DNA from: Deroplatys truncata
Lineage: Eukaryota; Arthropoda; Insecta; Mantodea; Mantidae
Assembly: GCA_030765065.1 (NCBI GenBank)
Contig: CM060990.1
Span: 500,640,190 to 500,704,189, forward strand
Direction: 5' to 3'
Length of the DNA: 64,000 nt
Both the position numbers and the translations under genes were made by a program. Below, one piece after another: positions 13,316-22,986 of the stretch. The number at the start of each line of letters is the position of its first letter. Position 1 is the stretch's first letter. The notes beneath the pieces were generated by a model that was not told the DNA's origin, did not search any database, and was given only the letters and a program-made list of their open reading frames with translations.

Positions 13316-14965
13316 ATGGCTCCTACGTTTTCAAAGTTAAGTAGTAATGTATTACATAGTCAAAGCAGGGAAATAATTGCAAATGTCCTCGACTTCATGA
13401 AACAAGAAGCAGAGATGAAGCAATAAAATATATGTTCACCCGAGTTCCACAAAAGCCTTAAGAGGGTGAAAGAAAGGGTAGCCAAAGCTACTGGTGTTTC
13501 ACTGAGTTTCCGTTCCCGGAGTTCTCAAAGATACGAAAAACCATATGGATGAAGGAGTACCATTTGATACACCTGGGAAGAAACATAGGGTCCCTAAACG
13601 TATTACAGAAATAGACGATTTCGACAAATGCGTCATTCGGCGCACGATTCACAATTCCTATGTGGAACAAAAAACTGAGCCAACAATAAGCAGATTGCTC
13701 ATCAAGTTGAAGGACAGCATAAATGTTCAAGGTGGTGCTACAAGTCTCAGAAAAATTATAAAAGATTTAGGATTCAAGTGGAAGAAACCGAAATCAAATA
13801 GAAACGTTCTAATAGAAAAGCAAAACAATGGTGCCATGATAGCTTAGTCGATTAGAGCAACGGCACGGAAGGCCTAAGATCCGTGGTGCAAATCCCGGCT
13901 ATGGTATGAATTTTTCATTGTGATTCTACCTTTCTAAATGACTATAATTTTATGTCTTTATATCAGTGTATACTTATATCAGCATAACTTTTCAAGATGA
14001 TGCTACAAATCTCAGAAAAATTATAAAATATTTAGGGTTCAAGTGGAAGAAAACGAAATCAAATAGAAGAGGTCTAATAGAAAAGCACGACATACGATCT
14101 CAGCTAGAAGAGTATCTTACTCAGAGATACAAATTAAAGGGTCACGCTATAGTATATAAAGATGAGTCATACATACAGAGCAGCCATACAACATCTAAAA
14201 GTTGGAGTGATGATAGCAAATTAGGTTTGCAGGTACCTGGTGCTAAAGGCAAATACTTACTATGGTTCATGCTGTTGGAAAGCTCGGCTTCGTTCCAAAT
14301 GCCCTTCTTTTAAAAGTCGCAACAAAAAACAGGAGATTTTCTTCAAGAAATGAATACAGAAAATTACATGAAGTGAATCAACACCATATTGATACCTAAT
14401 ATGCCTGCTGGGTCTGTTCTGGTTATCGACAATGCTTCACAATGCGTCAACACTCAAATTGACAAACCACCTATCTCAAATTCCCTGAAAGAGGAAATGA
14501 GAATCAGGTTACTTAGGCGAAACAAATATAACTTAGTTAAAGCCAACAAACTACTTCAGAAGTGATAATACTTGGCCAGATATTAATGCAACATGGTCAT
14601 AATGTACTTACACTGCTACCGTATCACACAGATCTAAACCCCATCGAATTAATCTGGACTGATGTCAAAAAATGCCTGGCCTGCAGAAATATCACGTTTA
14701 AACTAAAATATGTGGAACAGTTATGTGGTCAGTGATTTGCAGAAATTGGAAGGCCAGAATGGGAAAATGTATGTCGACATGTTGAATAAATTGAGAATCA
14801 TTATTTCGAAAAATATGGAATTACGGAAAATCAAATAGAAAAAATTCTCATCCAGGATAATGGTGCAGAAAGTAGCGACAGCAGTGATGACGACAATGAT
14901 GTGAGTGATTCCGCAGAAGAGGAAGGGCTGTCAGGTGTGGAAGAACTGGACGCAGATGGTTGACA
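13316..14965 (+). pseudogene. DDE_3-type transposase relic with internal duplication
   Basis: The N-terminal part (13545-13830) includes LRKIIKDLGFKWKK and VLIEK. After a SINE, the same segment reappears at 13979-14090 (LRKIIKYLGFKWKK, GLIEKHDIRSQ). It then runs into YKDESYIQSSHTTSKSWSDD (about 14155-14210), the first catalytic Asp region of a widespread arthropod IS630/Tc1-like transposase. Downstream, SVLVIDNAS (about 14410-14440) marks the second Asp. LNPIELIW-like sequence (about 14632-14660) marks the third acidic residue. An acidic C-terminal tail rich in Asp/Ser lies near 14870-14935. Several stops and frameshifts interrupt the gene: stops lie directly before the SINE junction, after QMPFF near 14311 and near 14374, and frame changes lie between the second and third catalytic motifs. 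It is not functional. Confidence 0.8.
13833..13965 (+). mobile_element. tRNA-derived SINE (family D) inside the transposase relic
   Basis: The head starts GCCATGATAGCTTAGTCG. Its A box TAGCTTAGTCG fits the pol III consensus, and the B box GTGCAAATCCCGG has one mismatch in the core. CCATG near the start pairs with TATGG at the head's end. The body continues TTTTTCATTGTGATTCTACC, which is shared with the minus-strand copy at 51672-51777. No clean target duplication was found. The SINE sits exactly between the two copies of the duplicated transposase segment. Confidence 0.7.
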
Positions 14966-15539
14966 GTGTTTTTATATTAAGGGAATTTTACAGCGGTGGA
15001 TTTAAATATACTGTATATAACTATAAGTATATCACTGCAACACAGTGCATAACCGGTGTGCGGATATTTGACAATGACTGTCCCACGCACTCCTGGAGCA
15101 TGCAGATGACCGGTCACCTCCTGATCTGGTAAGTAACTCCCTTCATAGCTGTCATTAAGATTTCACATGTCTAGAACTGTTGTGCCAATTATAAATAACA
15201 TAGACGAGCATGGGCAAATTATGTTAATTTTTACATATCATTACGGTGCTTAATGTAGGATATTCTTAGGTATCCTGAGGTCATAGTTCGAATCTTACCA
15301 CTGCGAAGCTTTAATGCTTAATAAATATTAAACCATGGGAGTATGCGCAGTCAGATTAAAATGTATTTAACAAATATAATTATTTATATTAAACTTTGAT
15401 GAATATTTAGGTATCCCGATGCCTATATTCGATTCTTTATTTCCTTTCTTCTTCTCTGTTTTTCTTTCTATCTCTTTCTTTCTTCTTGACCTGCATACAT
15501 CCAAGCATTCATATATACACGAGCACATACACAGATCCA

Positions 15540-15780
15540 TTACACATACATATACGCCCATACACAGAGCCCTTACACATACATATACACACACGTACAC
15601 ATACAGGCATATACATACACCAGTACAGTTACACACACACTCACACGCGCACACATACATGTACACACATACACATGCAACGTATACATACGGCAGTACA
15701 CTGACACACACATACGCCTACAAAAACACACACATACACCAGTGTACGCACACATGCACACACAAAATCACGTGAACATG
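15540..15780. repeat. CA/TACA-rich microsatellite, left arm
   Basis: Long stretch of (CA)n and (TACA)n variants. The open frames over it, on both strands, are repeat artefacts. The mirrored tract is the GT-rich stretch at 28380-28640. Confidence 0.92.
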
Positions 15781-15847
15781 AACGAACACCACGGAACAAC
15801 AAGTAGTTACACATGCGCAACATATTCTAACATTTCATCCAAGCACA

Positions 15848-15960
15848 CGAACCTGCATGAAGAGCTACGGACACACCCGAACATTGAAATAAACACTCAA
15901 CATATTCTAAAACTTTCTATGAGCACCCGAACCTTCACAAAAAACGTGCGAACGTACCCG
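15848..15960 (+). repeat. Recurrent 37-bp motif, left copies 3-4
   Basis: Copies at 15848-15884 (CGAACCTGCATGAAGAGCTA...CCCGAACAT) and a degenerate one at 15928-15960, 80 bp apart. They share the flanking CATATTCTAA/CTTTCTA-like spacer of the other pairs. Confidence 0.65.
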
Positions 15961-16769
15961 AGCGCCTGTTTAAACACGTATTTCAATATAAAGGATATCG
16001 CCATTAATAATCGTTTTATTATTAAAAATTGCGTATATGGTTGTTCTAAAAAGGTCCGTGTCATCTACATAATTAGGATACCTTCAGGCACTAGTCTTTA
16101 TTGTGCTAATGAGTCTACGTATACATACACCAGTACACTTACACACACACATGTTAGGATTGAAAATGATTGTCTTTACATAATTCAAAACTTTTTGTTT
16201 CATTTCCCTGTAACCTGTCAAAATGTAATTCTATTCAGGCTACCACATTCACAGGACTTTTATCCCACGCATTTTTATAGCATTATGGAGGTACTCTATG
16301 AGAGGGAGAGAGGGGGGATTGAATCAGGTAGGGATGGAAGTACTGAGAGCCTCTGTGGATGCGCAGCAGGTGATAATTCCATTGGGTGCAATAATCATAT
16401 GACGTGTAAACCCCCCCCCCCATTACGATGTGCTGACATAGCCAGCGGAATTTATATCTCTATATAAACAGCTAACGACGCGTGCTAGAACCACCGTGAT
16501 CTTATTAACTCTACATTTAAATTTTAAGGAACTTCAAAAATAGCAACGGGAGGTGTTTTTTTAATTTAAGAAGAGGTGTGAGTCATCGATTTCTACACGC
16601 ACAGCATTCATCAACACGAAACTATGCAATGTTAGTGAGTTTTTACATAACTATACAAATCAGTATTGGCTTTTAACGATGCATTTAATTTTGTTTAAAC
16701 GATGCAGTGCATGAAAGAGGAATCGTTGCAGGAGTATCATATTTTAATATGAACTTTACACTCACATGG

Positions 16770-17150
16770 TTTCTCGGCGCACTCTTCTTCCATTCACGGG
16801 ATTTTCTCTACTCAATCTTTGTTTCTCTACATATTCATCCTCCATTAACATTAATACGATTTTCTGTACTCATTATTTGTTTCTCTACACATTCTTCCAT
16901 GGGCATTCACATGATTTTCTCTACAACTCATTGTTTCACCATCACAAAGAGTTTCTACATCCGCTCTTCTTCCTTTCACATTCATACGATTTTCCCTACC
17001 CTCTCATTGTTTTACCATCACGTGGATTTCTACACCCAATTCTTCTTCTATTCACATTCACACGATTCTCTTTACCCGCTCTTTGTTGCACCATCACATG
17101 AATTTCTACACATGCTCTTCTTCCATTCACCATCACACAGATTTCACCAC
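16770..17150. repeat. 55-76 bp tandem repeat, left arm
   Basis: GATTTTCTCTAC-like cores recur at about 16799, 16858, 16913, 16989, 17064 and 17137. They are separated by CTTCTTCCATTCACATTCAC-like and TTTCACCATCAC-like blocks. A 204-codon open frame (16707-17321) runs through the array and reads as Phe/His/Ser-rich repeats. I regard it as a by-product of the repeat rather than a gene. It is mirrored at 27540-27840. Confidence 0.8.
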
Positions 17151-17190
17151 CTACATGATCGCCAGAAACTAACACTTCCAACAAGCACCC

Positions 17191-17324
17191 TAACCTGTAC
17201 GAAGACCTACGAGTATACCCGAACACAAAGATGCATAAATATACTTATCGCCCCGCTTTGTTACAAAATTAGCACTTCTATCAAGCACCAAACCTACACG
17301 AAGACCTACGGATATCCCTGAACG
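17191..17324 (+). repeat. Recurrent 37-bp motif, left copies 5-6
   Basis: Copies at 17191-17225 (core TACGAAGACCTACGAG) and 17290-17324 (core CACGAAGACCTACGG), each followed by a GCATAAATATACTTA block. The same combination appears inverted at 27460-27514. Confidence 0.75.
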
Positions 17325-17511
17325 CAAACATGCATAAATATACTTACAAAAAACTGTGGTCATGTAGCACAACACACTCTATAGTTCTAATATAAAGAAA
17401 TGCATAACTTGTCCTTCCATCTGAATAATACATTGAAAAAATAATTCATGGCCAATGTCTGTTACAGAGTGTTTAGCAGATAGACTTAACAAGATGGCTT
17501 AAGAACATAGT

Positions 17512-17838
17512 TTGCTACCGACTCGGCGAGTTCAAGATCTCGAAATAGGTCTTAAATATGAGATAAAGACCTTAAAGAGAGCTCAAACAAGATACGGTAC
17601 CAGGATCGTATCTTCGCTGGAGGATTGCCTAGTGTTCTTGCCTGAACACTATAATTCGTTAACCAACGAAGAGGTTGCTGAAATGCCGGGAAAATTATAC
17701 CTGGAATATAAGGGCATGGCAGAGATGGGGAAATTTAAGACATGTAAATTGTCTTTTGCACTCGTAGCGAAGGTACATAAAAATACCAAACATCAGTATT
17801 CAATGTTCTTCTGTTTTATTATGAAAAAAGATAAATAA
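17512..17838 (+). CDS. Fossil gene: small possible ssDNA-binding protein, left copy
   Basis: An open frame of 108 codons with PTRRVQDLEIGLKYEIKTLK near its N-terminus, then YGTRIVSSLED, VFLPEHYNSLT and LEYKGMAEMGKFKTCKLSF. The pattern is a short N-terminal strand, 'Y.I...K....YG..IV', 'VFLP.RY' and 'L.YKG'. It recalls small OB-fold-like proteins that accompany this capsid family in arthropods and cnidarians. That link is from memory and the ssDNA-binding role is inference. It converges on the capsid gene, which is on the opposite strand. The right-arm counterpart is at 27003-27350 (minus) and keeps the same motifs. A further short open segment on the plus strand (about 18148-18363) is also mirrored at about 26.5-26.7 kb; I do not recognise it. 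Confidence 0.5.
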   Translation: MLPTRRVQDLEIGLKYEIKTLKRAQTRYGTRIVSSLEDCLVFLPEHYNSLTNEEVAEMPGKLYLEYKGMAEMGKFKTCKLSFALVAKVHKNTKHQYSMFFCFIMKKDK

Positions 17839-18780
17839 ATAAAACAGCTGACTCATTGATAAAACATATAAAAACTATTATAAATAAATATATAAAAAAT
17901 ATTACATAAGAAAGATACATGCTATAGGATTTTATACAAAAATTTAATGAAATCACAAAGTCACATGTTTTGAATTCAGTTATATCTGTCACATTGAAAT
18001 AACGCCTGATTTCCGAATATTTATACAAATTTTTTCGTTTCATTTTCAATGCAACCTAACAAAAACTGTAATTATTCTCAGGTTACCTTCACTTCCAAAA
18101 GCATGTTTTCTAAGTCTTTCATTGTGTAATGTTTCAGATGGAATAAGGGAACAAGAAGAAGAACGGATTTGCAGCTCAGGAAAGGATGCTGACGCTCTTG
18201 GATGATAGAATAACCACCCTCACTACATCACCGAAACATGCAATAAGCGTGCGCAGAGACGTCTACATCTCGAGAAGGCACAACGTTAAGATAGGATTCT
18301 CCTACGATCTTCCAGTGCTTATAGTGAAATACGCAGACAAATATGTATACATGACAATGCAATAATGGTAGATAATTCGAAAGAGTCTCCCAATATTCAA
18401 AGCACTCCTCCAATCGAGAAAGCGCCAGCAGGTTGAATACTGTGAAAATATTGTTTTCTCATATAATGCCATTGATTATATGGAAGAGGACAAAATAATG
18501 TTTTTGAACGCTAATTTAAATGATTGTGAAATACTTTTAAATAGTGATGAAATTTGCACCCTAAAAGACTTGAATCGTTGTAGATTACCATTTAGGTGAC
18601 CTATCTTATGCATGTGTAACGTAATATGCCGGAACAAGGAGTTGGAGGATAAAAGTTCTGGAGTTGTATGATAAAAAATGATAAAAAGAATGAATGTATG
18701 CCTTCAAATCATGTTTTATTCACTAAAAACTCCTTACATTCCTAATGAAAAAAAGAAAATTCTTACATACAATGATTAGT

Positions 18781-20088
18781 TTAAAATATAAGCTGCATCA
18801 CATGAGTCAGAGGCCTGTATGTAAATACTTTATCATGAGTTATGAAACAATACAATGAGGTCTGTGCAGGGATATTTACACTGGCTTGAATTTCTATTCT
18901 AATGTTGACACCTCCATTTACAACTTCCTCTGGTTGATGTGAGCAATCTATAACAAGTATACGAGCAAATTTAAGAAAATCTTTTCTCTTCAATAAAGAA
19001 TAATTCTCTTTATCGTAATAAGAGTTTTGAACCTTCGAGTACATATCATACAATGATGTAAATCTCGAGTTTCCAAAGTCCAAATTTATGTCATGGTAGG
19101 GATAACGTTCACTATTAAGATAAAGTCTCAAATTAGTTATGTTACAATGATCAAAAAGGGAACAGTCCTTAGATGCATTACTCGATCTTAAAGACTGAGC
19201 ACCCAAAATAACAAATCTCGGCTTCTCCATTTTTGATGTGGTGGCGACATACCAGGTGAATGATTTAGTTTGCGGCACAGCAGGTTGAGTATGCAGATCC
19301 ATGGTCCTAAATTGGAAAAAAAGAGGCTTGTCGGACTTGACAATCTTGAGGATTTCAACCTTTTCAGCATCAGAAAGGCGAATCACAGGCATTCCCCACT
19401 CGATTCGTACTCGTTTAACAGTAGCATTCTCTCCACCCTGAGGCGCTATAATACAGTTTTTAGAGTCCTTGGATCGAATTAGCACCAAATCCAACTTGCT
19501 ATTGAGTATGAGTTCCTTGTGGTCGTCAGCAAATCCCAGAGGCATCGAAAGCAGTACTATAGCGTCGAAGGTTCCATTTGCTGCATGTACAATGTCCGTG
19601 TCTTCTCCAGGATAGCACCATCCAGCTTTCAGCAGGCGATCAAATTCCATTGGGTTGAGAGCAGCATAGTTGCTTAAAGTTGATGCGATCCTAGGGCTTC
19701 TGGTTCGATCAATAGTTGACCCGTTCATATCCAATCGAATCTCTCCAAACATGAATGCAATAGCGTTATTGGTAAGCTTTGCAGTAGTAGCTGCTCCATT
19801 AGGTTTAGTAATACTCCCCTCGATATATAGATAACTTCGATTAGGTAATGTATATAAATTCTCAGCTTGGCATGGGATTCTAATCTCGTCATTAGAAGCC
19901 AGAGTTGATGTATTATACGGTAAAAACACATGTTCCTCTTCTTTATTGATCTTGTCATCGAATCTGGGTCTCTCGGTAACATTGAAGATGTCCATGATTA
20001 TAGGTTTCTCAAGCCCAATGTCTGGAGGAAATGACGATTGTGCGATGTTAACCTGCTGGGTGTCAAGGGCAGAGTGTGACGCGGACAT
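18781..20088 (-). CDS. Fossil gene: double-jelly-roll-type major capsid protein, left copy
   Basis: A 435-codon open frame, the longest in the window, which looks whole. Near the N-terminus it has HVFLPYNTSTLASNDEIRI followed by YTLPNRSYLYIEGSI. Next come FMFGEIRLDMNG, GWCYPGED, SLYDMYSKVQNSYYD and a C-terminal THDKVFTYRPLTHVMQLIF. I recall this protein family as the hexon-like major capsid protein of Polinton-like/adintovirus-like elements of arthropods and cnidarians; the double-jelly-roll fold is an inference. It would form the virion shell. It is the outermost of a minus-strand series running outwards from the loop: PLA2-like, core protein, protease, minor capsid, major capsid. The start at 20088 is the first in-frame ATG; another ATG precedes IFNVTERPRF and aligns with the start of the right copy. 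Confidence 0.75.
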   Translation of the reverse strand: MSASHSALDTQQVNIAQSSFPPDIGLEKPIIMDIFNVTERPRFDDKINKEEEHVFLPYNTSTLASNDEIRIPCQAENLYTLPNRSYLYIEGSITKPNGAATTAKLTNNAIAFMFGEIRLDMNGSTIDRTRSPRIASTLSNYAALNPMEFDRLLKAGWCYPGEDTDIVHAANGTFDAIVLLSMPLGFADDHKELILNSKLDLVLIRSKDSKNCIIAPQGGENATVKRVRIEWGMPVIRLSDAEKVEILKIVKSDKPLFFQFRTMDLHTQPAVPQTKSFTWYVATTSKMEKPRFVILGAQSLRSSNASKDCSLFDHCNITNLRLYLNSERYPYHDINLDFGNSRFTSLYDMYSKVQNSYYDKENYSLLKRKDFLKFARILVIDCSHQPEEVVNGGVNIRIEIQASVNIPAQTSLYCFITHDKVFTYRPLTHVMQLIF

Positions 20089-20119
20089 CGAATTACTCCA
20101 TTATTATATCCTCGACGTC

Positions 20120-20857
20120 GCTGAATTCTTCTAAAATCTATTGCCATTGCAACGGATGTGAAGCCTTATGCTTATATCTTCGTTTCTAAGGTCAATGATA
20201 TTACCATTCTGGTCCACTACACGAAGACTAATTTGCTCTATGACATTGGTGTTTATGATTGGAAGGTAAATTGGATTTGATGGCTCCTGAGAAATATGAT
20301 ATCCAGGCGGAACAGATGGGAAAAACTAATAGATCGAGTGTCCAATTTTACCGTTCATGAAAGAGCCTGTAGCAATACTGCACTCGATTCGTATGATGCT
20401 AACCTTAAATATATCCACCAGGAAATCAGATTCAGCCAGCTGATTAGCTGCAATAACTTTGTCACTGAAGTCCAAGAGCGATCCTATAGAACGATCATTG
20501 GAAAATCAACGGTGAAAAGACATTTATCTTCAGCCTTCATTGTGTTATTATTAGGTCTAATAAAGAAGACATTCTCATCCAACCCTACCTTGTCTCTGAT
20601 GTATTCATTAATATCAGCAGTCTCGTAAGTTCATCGGGTATATCAATGATCTTCATTCCAGCATTGTAAATGTAATGAAATTGATTATTACTCTGATCAA
20701 CATTGGGAATGGAATAGAAGGTTTCAAAATTCAATAGAGCAATCTCATAATGCCCCTTCGGATCTACCTGAAGAGGGAAATTCAGGTATGTGGTAAGAAC
20801 AGATTCGTTGCCACTGACAGTAATAGTGTAACTCATTGCGATAGAAATTGCAAGCAC
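20120..20857 (-). pseudogene. Fossil gene: minor capsid (penton-like) protein, left copy
   Basis: The N-terminal part (20857-20585) is open. It reads SYTITVSGNESVLTTYLNFP, then HYEIALLNFETFYSIPN and NNQFHYIYN. The 'L..F....SIPN....NN.F.Y' pattern is what I recall for the single-jelly-roll minor capsid (penton-like) protein that neighbours this major capsid family. Sequence down to about 20120 still matches the right arm. The copy is broken. It lies between protease and major capsid, the expected place for a vertex protein. The right-arm counterpart is at about 23985-24780. Confidence 0.55.
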
Positions 20858-20915
20858 AAGTGCCCGCAGATGACTGAGCTGAAACTCTGAAACCTCTTAG
20901 TGTTATACAGCACAT

Positions 20916-21191
20916 TTACGCCTCTGAAGTTCTTTCTATCTCTTTTGGAGGCTTCAAATCTGCAAAGCTATCGAAATAAAATGACACGTTGCCATCCTCC
21001 TTTATAGCAACCCAATGAGTGCCTTCATTGTCTGAAGTATCGAGATTGACAATAACTCTCTCTCTGTAACGAGGGCTTGAAGGTAGCTGATCAATCATGT
21101 ATACACCTCTAAAATGAGGAATCTTTAAACGTTGAGCATACAGGTCAAGATCTATGTAACTCAATGTTTTCTCGGAGCAAGTATAGCCCAC
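20916..21191 (-). CDS. Fossil gene: adenovirus-type cysteine protease (adenain-like), partial
   Basis: A 91-codon open frame with GVYMIDQLP followed by NLDTSDNEGTHWVAI and VSFYFDSFADLKPPKEI. GTHWVA supplies the catalytic His of adenovirus/Polinton maturation proteases, and FYFDSF is the conserved strand that follows it with the acidic residue. The segment corresponds to the N-terminal half of a usual protease of about 200 residues. Such proteases process capsid and core proteins during virion maturation. It is part of the minus-strand morphogenesis series and only its last few codons have a visible counterpart in the right arm. It is a fossil piece, not a complete gene. Confidence 0.75.
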   Translation of the reverse strand: MGYTCSEKTLSYIDLDLYAQRLKIPHFRGVYMIDQLPSSPRYRERVIVNLDTSDNEGTHWVAIKEDGNVSFYFDSFADLKPPKEIERTSEA

Positions 21192-21204
21192 TGCCGGAGT
21201 TTGT

Positions 21205-21561
21205 TTAATTCGCTTTCTTGCTCTGCATCCTCTTCGTTTCGGTGTTCCTCGCTTTATTCTTCTTCACTCGAAGGCCTGTCCCTCTTGCTTCAATTTCTCT
21301 GTTATGCCTAATAATTTCGGCAAGTTGTTTATCTGCAGCCTTTTTCTGATTCACGGCTCTAGCAATTTGTGCTGCATCTTCAGCGCCATCACCTAGAGCT
21401 GCAATAATTGGTATGAGAGGTAAAAATCCACCTCGTTTCTTCTTATAACCAGCACCAACAACCACGTTTCCCTTCATAATTGCTGTTACTAATCGCGCTG
21501 CCAACTTTTCGCCTAGTGTAGCATCATATGATTGCACTCTGTTCCACGCCTTTTTAGCCAA
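21205..21561 (-). CDS. Fossil gene: core/pVI-like membrane-active protein
   Basis: A 118-codon open frame. A hydrophobic, glycine-containing stretch KKRGGFLPLIPIIAALGDGA is followed by charged, Lys/Arg/Gln-rich sequence (NQKKAADKQLAEI, KKNKARNTETKRMQ). A basic tail after a 'GGFLP.IP.I..' hydrophobic helix is typical of adenovirus pX/pVI-like proteins and their Polinton-like relatives. These bind DNA or disrupt membranes during entry. It lies immediately upstream of the protease and next to the PLA2-like segment on the same strand. It is found only in the loop, with no counterpart in the right arm. Assignment is by composition and context. Confidence 0.55.
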   Translation of the reverse strand: MAKKAWNRVQSYDATLGEKLAARLVTAIMKGNVVVGAGYKKKRGGFLPLIPIIAALGDGAEDAAQIARAVNQKKAADKQLAEIIRHNREIEARGTGLRVKKNKARNTETKRMQSKKAN

Positions 21562-21800
21562 GATCTTGTCTACAATGTTTCTCGAACCAGAGTGCTTATG
21601 CTGAGCGTAGGCAATGTCGTGAAGTTTGCACGCTTCGTCTAATGGATTGATTCTGGGATCTCCTCTCTTTAATCTTTTTCTAGGTTTGTCCCAGAACCGC
21701 AGTATCTGTATCCAGGCAAATGCGCTTCAAGTGGCAGCCGGTTAATGGGAGAGTTAATTAAACCAGAACCTCTTGCGATCTTAACCTCGTTAGCTCTCAT
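21562..21800 (-). pseudogene. Fossil segment: parvovirus VP1-type phospholipase A2 domain
   Basis: Reading the minus strand from 21800, the sequence shows LPGYRYCGSGTNL, resembling the calcium-binding loop of viral PLA2. A little downstream is DEACKLHDIAYAQH, where HDIAY matches the catalytic His-Asp pair and Tyr of the parvovirus VP1 unique region. In parvoviruses this domain breaches the endosomal membrane at entry. Similar domains are, as I recall, found in some adintovirus-like elements. It belongs to the fossil's minus-strand series next to the core-like protein. The segment is broken. Confidence 0.65.
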
Positions 21801-21906
21801 GGTATACTAATTGATTTTTATTAGTGCACTGTTCGTTTATACTCTGTCATTGCTTACAGCCATTAACATATATACATTAAGTGTGATTTATTTTATTTTA
21901 GTTGCT

Positions 21907-22043
21907 ATGATGGAGCTGGTGAAGCAAGATTGCTCGCTGTCTATTCAGGTGCTAGACTTTGAAAGCGAATTTAGACGCGAACTTCACGGAAAGCTGTTTC
22001 CTGTCAATGATAGAACACTAATTCCAGACAGTTCCAGCACGTA
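21907..22043 (+). other. Short unrecognised open frame in the loop
   Basis: ATG-initiated frame of 45 codons beginning MMELVKQDCSLSIQV and ending just before the minisatellite. A longer frame upstream (from 21811) adds a hydrophobic stretch. It is divergent from the morphogenesis series. It may be the start of a gene cut off by the array or a chance frame; no homologue is recognised. Confidence 0.2.
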
Positions 22044-22064
22044 ACCCCATCTTGCTTAAAATGT

Positions 22065-22986
22065 ACGCCCTCTTGTTAAAAGGTAACATACTCATGCTAT
22101 AAGTAAACCCACTCACACTAAAAAGCTAATCCACTCACGCTAAAAGGTAACCCACTCACGCAAAGAGGTAAGTCATTCACGCTAAAAAGGTAACTAACTC
22201 ACGCAAAAAGGTAACACGCTCACGCTAAAAGGTAACACGCTCACGCAAAAAGGTAACCCTCTCACGCTAAAAGGTAAGCCACTCACGCAGAAAGGTAACC
22301 ACTCAAGCTAAAAAGGTAACCCACTCACGCAAAAAGGTAAACCACTCACGTTAAACAGGTAACCCACTCACGCAAAAACGTAAACCACTCACGCTAAAAG
22401 GTAACCCATTCACGCAGAAAAGGTAACCCACTCACGTTAGAAAGGTAACCACTCACGCTAAAAGGTTATCCACTCATGCAAAAAGACTCACGCTAAAAAG
22501 ATAACCCACTCACGCAAAAAGGTAACCCTCACGCTAAGAGGTAACGCACTCACGCAAAAAGGTAACCCACTCACGTTAAACAGGTAACCCACTCACGCTA
22601 AAAGTAAACCCACTCACACTAAAAAACTAATCCACTCACGCTAAAAGGTAACCCACTCACGCAAAAAGGTAACTCTTTCACGCTAAAAGGTAAGTCAATC
22701 ACGCAAAAAGGTAACCCACTAACGCAAAATGGTAAAACGCTCACACTAAAAGGTAACCCATTCACGCAAAAAAGGTAACCCACTCACGTTAAAAAGGTAA
22801 CCCACTCACGCTAAAAGGTTACCCACTCATGCATAAAGGTAACCCACTTAGGCTAAAAAGATAATCAACTCACGCAAAAGGTAACCCACTCACGCTAAGA
22901 GGTAACGCACTTACGCAAAAAGGTAACCCACTCACGTTAAAAAGGTAAGCCACTTACGCTAAAAGGTAACCTGCTCTCTCTAAAAG
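22065..22986. repeat. Central minisatellite, ~21-22 bp unit, ~43 copies
   Basis: The unit is close to GGTAACCCACTCACGCTAAAA. Variants alternate CACGCTAAAA, CACGCAAAAA and CACGTTAAA. GGTAACC is a near-palindromic heptamer (GGTNACC). A distinctive block, AAACCCACTCACACTAAAAA followed by a TAATCC variant, occurs at about 22105 and again at about 22610. This indicates a higher-order duplication of about 505 bp. The array lies in the loop near the symmetry centre of the Polinton-like fossil. Confidence 0.97.

Larger units (their letters stand above)
13094..15189 (+). mobile_element. Tc1/mariner-type transposon inserted in the left arm
   Basis: Comparison with the uninterrupted right arm (near 28985) shows about 2.1 kb of extra DNA here. 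Its ends form imperfect inverted repeats: the left begins GCTGGCGCAAAACTTCT after TATA, and the right reads, in complement, ATTGGCACAACAGTTCT before TATA. Flanking TA dinucleotides fit a TA target duplication. It carries a DDE transposase relic on the plus strand and a SINE. It was inserted after the fossil's arms were formed, because the right arm lacks it. Confidence 0.8.

Noticed and set aside
15367-15823. Overlapping frames rich in His/Thr and Cys/Val
   Set aside because: They translate a CA/GT microsatellite on both strands.
16707-17321. 204-codon open frame rich in Phe, His and Ser
   Set aside because: It is the translation of a 55-76 bp tandem repeat mirrored in the other arm. Other frames on both strands of the same array are also open, so no gene is called.
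22065-22986. Possible CRISPR-like array
   Set aside because: Units of 21-22 bp are contiguous with no unique spacers, so it is a minisatellite in a eukaryotic setting.
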